Shown here: piece by piece, positions 33,395-40,184 of the stretch | How the letters are laid out: the number at the start of each line of letters is the position of its first letter | Numbering within the stretch: the first letter of the stretch is position 1 | Source: Polynucleobacter sp. | GTDB taxonomy: Bacteria > Pseudomonadota > Gammaproteobacteria > Burkholderiales > Burkholderiaceae | NCBI GenBank assembly: GCA_023254115.1 | Contig: JALQYK010000002.1 | Coordinates: 1 to 40,184 of the forward strand | DNA: 40,184 nucleotides | Direction of reading: 5' to 3' | Position numbers and translations under genes: made by a program | The notes under the pieces: model-generated | The model's database searches: none | What the model was told of the DNA's origin: nothing | The model's input: the letters and a program-made list of their open reading frames with translations, nothing else

Positions 33395-34189
33395 TCACTT
33401 CAATTGTTGAACCCAACGTTGAGCAGCTAAGACAAGTTGATTATCTCCGGCATTACAGCATTCTACTTTCTTAAAACCTAATTCTTGAGCAGTTTGCGCA
33501 ATACGAGGATGAGAACAAATCATAGTGGCTAAATTTAACCATTCCTGCCCCCATGGCTGCATTTCTTTGAGCACATCAGTCATGTGTCGCACACCTTCAG
33601 AAGATGTCATTAAACAAGCCGTTTCTTCTGGTGACACAGTTTTTAATGTCTGCCAAACCGGAGCGTCTTTTGATAAGGGCACCCTTCGATAAGTTTCCAA
33701 ATGATGAATCTGAGCACCGTCACGCAAAAATTGCTCACTCAACCATGCACGACCACCTGCGCCTTTTAAAAAAAGAATGTGCTGATTAGCCCAATCAACT
33801 GATGCCTTTTTAAGCTCAGCCCAAAGACCTTCAGAATCCCAGTTTTCTGGCTCTTTGGGGTAATAAATTTGATAGCCATTTTCTACAGTGATACCGCGAC
33901 GCTCCAAAGCTTCAACACTGCCACCACCTACCACAGCAATAGGGACTGTTGTTGGCCAATCAGCTTTTAACAAACGCATCGTGCATTCAATCGCATTCGG
34001 ACTTACAAATACTGCCAAATGAATATTAGGCAGTAAGTCCTGCAAACGCTTAGCGTCTTGGGAGCTTTCATTTGGAACAATCGATAACAACGGTAACTGA
34101 ATTTGTTTTAACTCAGGCAATTGCTGACTAAGCAACTCTCCCAATCGCATCGATTGCCCTAGAGGGCGAGTTAAAACGATATGTGCCAT
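33395..34189 (-). CDS. hemD: Uroporphyrinogen-III synthase
   Basis: 264-residue enzyme that closes hydroxymethylbilane into uroporphyrinogen III with inversion of ring D. HemD is poorly conserved, but IVLTRPLGQS at the N-terminus, LAVFVSPNAIECTM, IAVVGGGSVEALERRG, HILFLKGAGGRAWLSEQF and LMTSSEGVRHMTDVL are its usual segments in two-lobed order. Position directly after hemC (18-base gap) supports the call. It is not fused to HemX, as it is in some relatives. Confidence 0.92.
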   Translation of the reverse strand: MAHIVLTRPLGQSMRLGELLSQQLPELKQIQLPLLSIVPNESSQDAKRLQDLLPNIHLAVFVSPNAIECTMRLLKADWPTTVPIAVVGGGSVEALERRGITVENGYQIYYPKEPENWDSEGLWAELKKASVDWANQHILFLKGAGGRAWLSEQFLRDGAQIHHLETYRRVPLSKDAPVWQTLKTVSPEETACLMTSSEGVRHMTDVLKEMQPWGQEWLNLATMICSHPRIAQTAQELGFKKVECCNAGDNQLVLAAQRWVQQLK

Positions 34190-34207
34190 CTATATGTTCT
34201 CTATTTG

Positions 34208-35158
34208 CTACCTTGGGGGTAAGAGTGCCTGGGCACCTTGTACGATTAAATCATCAGCCACTTGCAATCCCATTGCATCAGCCTCTTGCACACTAGCCAA
34301 CGATAGTTTTTTCTCAGAACGGCAAATTGTTTGACCATCCGTACTTGCCACAAATGCTCTTAAATACAAATTGCTCGCATCTTCCCAAGTTGCATAAGCA
34401 GCCAAAGGCACATCGCAAGAACCACCCAAGGCTCTAGAAACAGCTCTTTCAGCACTAACTGCCATAGCCGATGGGGCATGATTAAGCGGTGCTAAACAGG
34501 CCTGGATCTCAGGTCTACCAGCACGAATCTCAATACCCAAAGCACCTTGCCCAGCAGCTGGCAAGCTATCTTCTGCTGCCAAAAGGCTACGAATACGGCT
34601 AGCCATGCCTAAACGCTTCAGACCAGCCGCAGCCAAAATAATTGCGGCGTATTCACCTTTATCCAATTTCCCCAAACGAGTGTCTAAATTGCCTCGTAAA
34701 GGCTGAATATTGAGATGAGGGTATCGTGACCTTAAAGAGGCCTCGCGACGCAAACTAGCGGTTCCTACAACCGCCCCTGCAGGTAAATCAGCCAAAGAGC
34801 CATAGTCGTTTGAAACAAAGGCATCTCTTGCATCTTCTCGCTCCATAATGCAAGCCAGCTCAAACCCCTCCGGCAACTGCATTGGCACGTCTTTTAAAGA
34901 GTGAACTGCCAAATCGGCGCGCCCCTCTTCTAGGGCTACCTCGAGCTCCTTCACAAAAAGCCCCTTACCGCCCACTTTAGACAGGGTACGGTCCAAAATC
35001 TGGTCACCCCGGGTAGTCATCCCCAGAATACTGACGTCGCACTCTGGATAGAGCTTTTTTAAGCAATCACGGACATATTCAGCCTGCCACATGGCCAAAC
35101 GACTCTCACGGGAGGCAATAACTAGTTTTTTAGGATAAGAAATTTGTGTCATAAGCAT
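34208..35158 (-). CDS. hemC: Porphobilinogen deaminase (hydroxymethylbilane synthase)
   Basis: 316-residue cytoplasmic enzyme joining four porphobilinogens into hydroxymethylbilane. Motifs: [41 protein letters not shown] (catalytic Asp loop), [11 protein letters not shown], and [13 protein letters not shown], whose Cys carries the dipyrromethane cofactor. Two ATGs are in frame, at 35158 and 35152. The second is preceded at seven bases by TATTCT, a possible -10, which would make a 314-residue product from a leaderless message. First gene of hemCDXY; argH diverges 35 bases away. Confidence 0.95.
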   Translation of the reverse strand: MLMTQISYPKKLVIASRESRLAMWQAEYVRDCLKKLYPECDVSILGMTTRGDQILDRTLSKVGGKGLFVKELEVALEEGRADLAVHSLKDVPMQLPEGFELACIMEREDARDAFVSNDYGSLADLPAGAVVGTASLRREASLRSRYPHLNIQPLRGNLDTRLGKLDKGEYAAIILAAAGLKRLGMASRIRSLLAAEDSLPAAGQGALGIEIRAGRPEIQACLAPLNHAPSAMAVSAERAVSRALGGSCDVPLAAYATWEDASNLYLRAFVASTDGQTICRSEKKLSLASVQEADAMGLQVADDLIVQGAQALLPPR

Positions 35159-35180
35159 AAGAATAAAGCCTTTGAGGCAA

Positions 35181-35186
35181 TATACT
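35181..35186 (+). promoter_or_regulatory. -10 element of argH, implying a leaderless message
   Basis: TATACT lies seven bases before the argH ATG (35194), and nothing resembling a ribosome site is present. The same hexamer stands six bases before the pdxH ATG. No clear -35 is visible upstream. Confidence 0.45.
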
Positions 35187-35193
35187 TGTGTTT

Positions 35194-36624
35194 ATGGCAG
35201 ATTTAGACAAAAACAAGAATTCTTTAGACAACAAAGACCAAGCATGGTCGGCTCGTTTTGCCGAGCCTGTAGCGGAACTCGTACAACGATATACCGCTTC
35301 TGTTGATTTTGATAAACGCATGGCTTTGGTAGATATCCAAGGCTCTTTGGCTCATGCCGAGATGTTAGCTGCACAAAAAATTATCAGTGCAGATGACTTA
35401 GCCCAGATCCAAAAAGGCATGGCTCAGATACGCTCTGAAATTGAAGCAGGTTCTTTTGTATGGGAACTCGCCCTTGAAGACGTACACCTGAATATCGAAG
35501 CGCGCCTCACTAAATTAGTTGGCGATGCAGGTAAACGTCTACACACTGGTCGCTCACGCAATGACCAAGTCGCCACAGATATCCGCTTGTGGTTACGCGG
35601 TGCAATTGATGAAATCCAAACAGAATTAACGTCGCTACGCACTGGCTTATTAGGTTTAGCAGAAAAGCATGCCGAAACAATCATGCCCGGCTTTACTCAT
35701 TTGCAAGTAGCCCAACCCATTACCTTTGGCCATCACGTGATGGCCTACGCTGAAATGTTTGCGCGTGATGCTGAGCGTTTAGCTGATTGCCGCAAACGTG
35801 TGAATCGTTTACCCCTAGGTGCCGCTGCTCTTGCGGGAACTAGCTATCCGATTGATCGCGAACGCGTTGCTAAGACTCTTGGGTTTGAAGGTGTTTGCCA
35901 AAACTCATTAGACGCAGTCTCTGATCGCGACTTTGCTATTGAGTTCTGCGCCACAGCCTCATTAGTGATGACGCATATCTCACGTTTATCAGAAGAATTG
36001 ATTCTTTGGATGAGCCCACGCGTTGGCTTTATTGATTTACCAGATCGCTTCTGCACTGGTAGCTCCATCATGCCGCAAAAGAAAAACCCAGATGTTCCAG
36101 AATTGGCACGTGGCAAAACAGGTCGCGTGAATGGCAATTTGATTTCTTTATTAACTTTGATGAAAGGCCAACCATTGGCTTACAACAAAGATAACCAAGA
36201 AGATAAAGAGCCTTTATTTGATTCCGCAGATACGCTACGCGACACGTTGCGCATTTTTGCTGATATGGTGCCTCACATCCAAGTAAAAGCAGATGTGATG
36301 CGCGCAGCCGCACTTCAAGGTTTTGCTACAGCCACTGATCTTGCTGATTACTTGGTAAAAAAAGGTTTACCTTTCCGTGACGCTCATGAAGCTGTTGCGC
36401 ACGCTGTTAAAGCATGCTCTAACAAAGGTTGCGATTTGGCAGATCTATCGCTAGCAGATTTGCAAGCAGCTTGCGACCTTGGCGATAAAGCCAAATTAAT
36501 TGGCGATGATGTTTTTAGCTTCCTAACACTCGAAGGTTCTGTGAATAGTCGTAACCACACAGGTGGCACCGCTCCTGAACAAGTGAAGAAAGCAATTGCC
36601 ACTTACCGCAAGAATCTTAAGTAA
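35194..36624 (+). CDS. argH: Argininosuccinate lyase
   Basis: 476-residue enzyme of the last arginine-synthesis step, splitting argininosuccinate into arginine and fumarate. Signature [15 protein letters not shown] is intact, with [16 protein letters not shown] and [17 protein letters not shown] earlier as in all ArgH. Start: ATG 35194 (MADLDKNKN) two codons after an in-frame GTG. It is divergent from hemC. The arginine made here is a substrate of the cyanophycin synthetases and perhaps of the decarboxylase in the same window. Confidence 0.96.
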   Translation: MADLDKNKNSLDNKDQAWSARFAEPVAELVQRYTASVDFDKRMALVDIQGSLAHAEMLAAQKIISADDLAQIQKGMAQIRSEIEAGSFVWELALEDVHLNIEARLTKLVGDAGKRLHTGRSRNDQVATDIRLWLRGAIDEIQTELTSLRTGLLGLAEKHAETIMPGFTHLQVAQPITFGHHVMAYAEMFARDAERLADCRKRVNRLPLGAAALAGTSYPIDRERVAKTLGFEGVCQNSLDAVSDRDFAIEFCATASLVMTHISRLSEELILWMSPRVGFIDLPDRFCTGSSIMPQKKNPDVPELARGKTGRVNGNLISLLTLMKGQPLAYNKDNQEDKEPLFDSADTLRDTLRIFADMVPHIQVKADVMRAAALQGFATATDLADYLVKKGLPFRDAHEAVAHAVKACSNKGCDLADLSLADLQAACDLGDKAKLIGDDVFSFLTLEGSVNSRNHTGGTAPEQVKKAIATYRKNLK

Positions 36625-36684
36625 GCTCACGAAGGCGTAGTCAACGAAAGAGTAGTCAATTATTTTTTAGTTAATTGACCAATG

Positions 36685-36715
36685 AAAAAAGGCTCATTTG
36701 AAATGAGCCTTTTTT
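36685..36715. terminator. Bidirectional terminator between argH and the decarboxylase
   Basis: AAAAAAGGCTCATTT and its exact complement (15 bp each) flank a single G, giving T-runs both ways. Same architecture as the terminator between fbp and ald. Confidence 0.92.
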
Positions 36716-36740
36716 GTTTTTATTGTCGGATTAAAAACTA

Positions 36741-38990
36741 TTAGTCTTTAACGCAGTCCACGTAGTACTCTTTGCGACCATTGAGATCTCCCTTGACCAA
36801 ACCATGTACATCGGTTTCAAAGCCAGGGAACTGCTCATTGAAGTCACGTGTGAAGCGCAAGTAATCAACAATGCGCTTGTTAAAGCGCTCACCCGGAATC
36901 AACAAAGGGATACCTGGCGGGTATGGCGTTACCAACATAGCTGTCACACGACCTTCTAGTTCATCAATTTGTACGCGTTCAATGTCGCGATGCGCCATCT
37001 TTGCCCAAGCATCCGATGGCTTCATTGCTGGCACCATGTCAGACAAGTACATTTCTGTCGTCATGCGAGCCACATCGTACTTTTTGTAAACCTGATGAAT
37101 CTGTTGACACAAATCTTTTAGACCAATGCGTTCATAGCGTGGATGTTTGGTCACAAACTCAGGAAGAACACGCCACAAAGGTTGGTTCTTGTCGTAATCA
37201 TCTTTGAACTGTTGCAAAGTCGTCACCAAGGTATTCCAACGACCTTTGGTAATACCTATCGTGAACATGATGAAGAATGAATACAAGCCAGTCTTCTCAA
37301 CAATCACGCCATGCTCAGCCAAGTACTTAGTCACAATACTGGCAGGGATACCTGTATCAGCAAAATTACCGTCCATCTCTAAACCTGGAGTAATGACTGT
37401 CGCTTTAATTGGGTCCAACATATTGAAGCCATTAGCCAACTTACCAAAGTCGTGCCAACGCTCATCCGCTTGCAATACCCAATCTTCTCTTTCGCCAATG
37501 CCCTCTTCAGCAAGATACTCTGGGCCCCAAACCTTGAACCACCAATCAGCACCCCACTCTTCATCGACCTTACGCATGGCGCGACGGAAGTCTAAAGACT
37601 CAGCAATTGACTCATGCACCAACGCCGTACCACCAGGAGGCTCCATCATGGCTGCTGCTACGTCACAAGACGCAATAATCGCGTACTGTGGACTAGTTGA
37701 TGTGTGCATCAAATAAGATTCATTAAAGCAATCGTTATCCAATTTATTGGACTCAGAGTCTTGCACCAAGATCTGAGATGCTTGTGATAAACCAGCCAAT
37801 AATTTATGTGTTGATTGAGTTGAGAACACCATGCTCTCTTTAGAGCGTGGACGATCTTTACCAATCGCATGCATATTTTTATAGAAGTCATGGAATGTTG
37901 CGTGTGGCAACCAAGCTTCATCGAAGTGCAAAGTGTCCACCTTGCCATCCAACATTTCTTTGATCATTTCCACGTTGTACAAAACACCGTCATAAGTACT
38001 TTGCGTGATTGTTAAAACACGTGGCTTGGCATTTTTATCAGTAATGAATGGATTGCTCTGAATTTTCTTCTGAATTGTTTTCCAGTCAAACTCTTCTTTA
38101 GGAATTGGACCAATAATGCCGTAGTGATTACGTGTTGGCATCAAGAACACAGGAATCGCTCCTGTCATCATGATGGCATGCAAAATTGACTTATGGCAGT
38201 TACGGTCCACCAAAACGATGTCACCAGGAGCTACTGTTGAGTGCCACACAATTTTGTTCGATGTCGACGTGCCGTTTGTGACAAAGAATAAGTGATCGGC
38301 ATTAAAAATACGCGCCGCATTGCGCTCACTGGCCGCTACCGGGCCTGTATGATCCAACAACTGGCCCAACTCATCCACAGCATTACAGACGTCAGCACGT
38401 AACATGTTCTCACCAAAGAACTGGTGGAACATTTGACCTACCGGGCTCTTCAAGAAAGCCACACCACCAGAGTGGCCTGGGCAGTGCCATGAGTAAGAAC
38501 CGTCAGATGCGTAATGCGTCAAAGCTTTAAAGAACGGTGGCGCCAATGAATCTAGATAAACCTTGGCTTCGCGAATGATGTGGCGCGCCACAAACTCTGG
38601 CGTATCTTCATTCATATGAATAAAGCCATGCAACTCACGCAAAACATCATTTGGAATGTGGCGAGATGTTCTAGTCTCACCATACAAGAAGATTGGAATC
38701 TCTTCATTACGTTTACGTACCTCTACCACGAATGCACGCAAACCTTCTAGGGCCACATCAATCTCTTCTGTCGAACCAGACCCGAATTCTTCATCGTCAA
38801 TTGAGAGGATGAAACAAGAGGCACGAGCAGCCTGTTGAGCGAATGAAGTTAGGTCACCATAACTGGTCAAACCAAGCACTTCCATACCCTCAGTTTCAAT
38901 GGCTTCAGCCAGGGCGCGCGCACCCGAACCTGAGATGTTCTCAGTGCGGAAATCCTCGTCAATAATGACTACTGGAAAGCGAAATTTCAT
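36741..38990 (-). CDS. Biodegradative-type arginine/lysine/ornithine decarboxylase
   Basis: 749-residue PLP fold-I decarboxylase. An N-terminal receiver-like wing domain (1-130, PVVIIDEDF to FLYGET) is followed by the PLP domain with HCPGHSGG, FVTNGTSTSNKIV, DRNCHKSILHAI and the Schiff-base lysine in STQSTHKLL, then the C-terminal domain. Length matches AdiA (755) better than CadA or SpeC (about 715), so arginine is the leading substrate guess, giving agmatine; lysine or ornithine cannot be excluded. A good ribosome site, AGGGAG, lies before the ATG. A TATATA-rich stretch at 39048-39060 may hold the promoter. No antiporter gene is adjacent, so the usual acid-resistance pairing is absent here. 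Confidence 0.9.
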   Translation of the reverse strand: MKFRFPVVIIDEDFRTENISGSGARALAEAIETEGMEVLGLTSYGDLTSFAQQAARASCFILSIDDEEFGSGSTEEIDVALEGLRAFVVEVRKRNEEIPIFLYGETRTSRHIPNDVLRELHGFIHMNEDTPEFVARHIIREAKVYLDSLAPPFFKALTHYASDGSYSWHCPGHSGGVAFLKSPVGQMFHQFFGENMLRADVCNAVDELGQLLDHTGPVAASERNAARIFNADHLFFVTNGTSTSNKIVWHSTVAPGDIVLVDRNCHKSILHAIMMTGAIPVFLMPTRNHYGIIGPIPKEEFDWKTIQKKIQSNPFITDKNAKPRVLTITQSTYDGVLYNVEMIKEMLDGKVDTLHFDEAWLPHATFHDFYKNMHAIGKDRPRSKESMVFSTQSTHKLLAGLSQASQILVQDSESNKLDNDCFNESYLMHTSTSPQYAIIASCDVAAAMMEPPGGTALVHESIAESLDFRRAMRKVDEEWGADWWFKVWGPEYLAEEGIGEREDWVLQADERWHDFGKLANGFNMLDPIKATVITPGLEMDGNFADTGIPASIVTKYLAEHGVIVEKTGLYSFFIMFTIGITKGRWNTLVTTLQQFKDDYDKNQPLWRVLPEFVTKHPRYERIGLKDLCQQIHQVYKKYDVARMTTEMYLSDMVPAMKPSDAWAKMAHRDIERVQIDELEGRVTAMLVTPYPPGIPLLIPGERFNKRIVDYLRFTRDFNEQFPGFETDVHGLVKGDLNGRKEYYVDCVKD

Positions 38991-39222
38991 GGTGACTCCC
39001 TACCTAGCTAACCCATGATTTTTTAGGGTCTTTTTCTTAAAAACGTGACTATATATATAAAAACAAGATTTCGCTGAATTTATTTCAAGAAATGTTGCGT
39101 TAAACGAACTAATTTAATCATTCAATAGGTCGCCCGGATGAAAATCCAGCAAAAAAGCACCTATTTAGGTGCTTTTGATACTTTAGGCACTAGATAAGGC
39201 CCCAGGCTATTTTGGCGATTTT
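38991..39222 (-). other. Leader and promoter region of the decarboxylase, with dcd terminator
   Basis: 232 bases between dcd and the decarboxylase. The left part holds the ribosome site AGGGAG and a -10-like TATAGT (minus, 39053-39048), giving a leader of roughly 50 bases. The right part contains the dcd terminator at 39153-39176. I see no small ORF or riboswitch with confidence. Confidence 0.4.
39153..39176 (-). terminator. Terminator of dcd
   Basis: AAAAGCACCTA-TT-TAGGTGCTTTT has perfect 11-bp arms and, on minus, ends in T6. It lies 47 bases after the dcd stop. Confidence 0.88.
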
Positions 39223-39792
39223 TTAGGTCTTAGGTAGCGTTACGCCCACCTGCCCCTGGTATTTACCGCCACGATCCTTGTAAGAAGTCTCACAAATCTC
39301 GTCACTCTCAAAGAATAGAACCTGGGCACAACCTTCACCAGCGTAAATTTTTGCTGGCAATGGCGTGGTATTTGAGAACTCAAGAGTCACATAACCTTCC
39401 CACTCCGGCTCAAAAGGTGTGACGTTCACGATGATGCCGCAACGAGCATAGGTACTCTTACCTAAACACACCGTTAAAACGCTTCTTGGAATCTTGAAAT
39501 ACTCCACCGTTCTAGCTAAAGCAAACGAGTTAGGAGGAATGATGCAAACATCGCCCTTGAAATCAACGAAAGATTTATCGTCAAAGTTCTTTGGGTCAAC
39601 AATGGTGCTATTGATATTGGTAAAAATCTTGAACTCATCCGCACAACGGATGTCATAGCCATAACTTGATGTGCCATAACTAACAATTTTTTGACCATCA
39701 GTAGACTGGCGAACTTGGCCAGGCTCAAATGGAGAAATCATGTCGTGCTCTTCGCACATGCGGCGGATCCAGCGGTCAGATTTAATAGTCAT
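39223..39792 (-). CDS. dcd: dCTP deaminase
   Basis: 189-residue trimeric enzyme converting dCTP to dUTP, feeding dTMP synthesis. [48 protein letters not shown] (with the catalytic glutamate in LEFSN) and [11 protein letters not shown] are the family motifs. Length matches E. coli Dcd (193). Separate from a dUTPase, so not the bifunctional archaeal form. Followed by its own terminator. Confidence 0.96.
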   Translation of the reverse strand: MTIKSDRWIRRMCEEHDMISPFEPGQVRQSTDGQKIVSYGTSSYGYDIRCADEFKIFTNINSTIVDPKNFDDKSFVDFKGDVCIIPPNSFALARTVEYFKIPRSVLTVCLGKSTYARCGIIVNVTPFEPEWEGYVTLEFSNTTPLPAKIYAGEGCAQVLFFESDEICETSYKDRGGKYQGQVGVTLPKT

Positions 39793-39831
39793 AAGTTGTA
39801 TTTTGACATATCTATTAAATGGGCACTATTT

Positions 39832-40184
39832 TTAAACAACCCTTAAAAAAGAATGTCCATGGGTTTTAGAAAATAACTGACCAATCACTGCAGCGTCACC
39901 AAAACCTTCTTCTGTAAATATTTCTAAAACTTCACCGAGCACTGCTGGATCACATGCCACCAATAAACCACCACTGGTTTGTGGATCAGTCAAAATTGCT
40001 TGATCAACTGGTGTCAAATGTTTTGATAGCTCAATATCAGCACCGTAACTTGCCCAGTTACGATTTGAGGCCCCTGTAATAAATCCTTGCTGCGCTAAAT
40101 CTTCGACTCCGGGCAATATTTTCAAATCAGCGTAATTAATTTGCCCCTGAAGGTTTGATCCCCTACAGATTTCTAATGCATGCC
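39832..40184 (-). CDS. selD: Selenide, water dikinase, C-terminal part (partial)
   Basis: The last 117 residues of SelD, cut by the right window edge; the frame stays open to base 40184. Recognisable are HALEICRGS, the KILPGVEDLAQQGF segment, ASNRNWASYG, and TDPQTSGGLLVA, the ATP-binding C-domain motif. SelD makes selenophosphate for selenocysteine and 2-selenouridine. The catalytic Cys or Sec near the N-terminus lies outside the window. An internal TTG at 40125 should not be taken as the start. Confidence 0.93.
   Translation of the reverse strand, partial: HALEICRGSNLQGQINYADLKILPGVEDLAQQGFITGASNRNWASYGADIELSKHLTPVDQAILTDPQTSGGLLVACDPAVLGEVLEIFTEEGFGDAAVIGQLFSKTHGHSFLRVV

Noticed and set aside
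37204-37716. 170-codon plus-strand ORF
   Set aside because: It lies wholly antisense to the conserved decarboxylase gene and reads as low-complexity shadow sequence.
1-40184. CRISPR arrays, insertion sequences, prophage, tRNA or rRNA genes
   Set aside because: I saw no spaced repeats, transposase or integrase motifs, terminal inverted repeats or cloverleaf tRNA sequences; spacing and composition look like ordinary core chromosome.

Overview
The window looks like chromosomal DNA from a small-genome freshwater betaproteobacterium of the Burkholderiaceae, most like Polynucleobacter. The basis is AT-leaning codon use throughout (GC roughly in the low-to-mid 40s percent by eye, not computed), very tight gene packing, the betaproteobacterial hemC-hemD-hemX-hemY block divergent from argH, a biodegradative-type decarboxylase beside dcd, and a tandem pair of cyanophycin synthetase genes. 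I see no phage, transposon, CRISPR array, tRNA or rRNA, and no gene-free stretch longer than 300 bases.

Layout. Bases 1-102 are the 3' end of an unidentified plus-strand gene. Bases 200-3799 (minus) form a copper-handling operon: DUF2946 protein, TonB-dependent receptor, YcnI/DUF1775 protein and PCuAC chaperone. Bases 3901-6100 (plus) encode a calcineurin-like phosphoesterase and a Ser/Thr kinase fused to a universal stress protein domain. Bases 6106-9497 hold a ModE-like regulator divergent from a tungstate-type ABC importer (tupABC). Bases 9543-12031 (minus) encode rubrerythrin, a two-cluster Fe-S/CCG protein and a DUF3501 protein. A UPF0016-type Mn/cation exporter, pepN and fbp follow on plus (12230-16442). 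Alanine dehydrogenase and an amino-acid permease form a minus operon (16536-19021).

Bases 19278-28071 are the most distinctive part. A minus operon (ABC exporter with an N-terminal zinc ribbon, DUF1854 protein, protein resembling the Bacillus spore transglutaminase Tgl) is divergent from two plus-strand cyanophycin synthetase genes, the first of which lacks the C-terminal Mur-ligase lobe. After that come tcdA and pdxH, divergent and only 23 bp apart; msrA behind an SOS-controlled Y-family polymerase; hemYXDC; argH; an Arg/Lys/Orn decarboxylase; dcd; and the C-terminal part of selD at the right edge.

How the genes fit together. Nitrogen and arginine recur: argH makes arginine, the CphA pair would store it with aspartate as cyanophycin, the decarboxylase could turn it into an amine, and ald with the permease handles alanine. 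Metal handling recurs too (copper, tungstate/molybdate, Mn, haem, Fe-S). Many starts have a -10-like hexamer only 6-7 bases before the ATG, which suggests frequent leaderless transcription. Convergent pairs are often separated by near-perfect palindromes that would terminate both ways.
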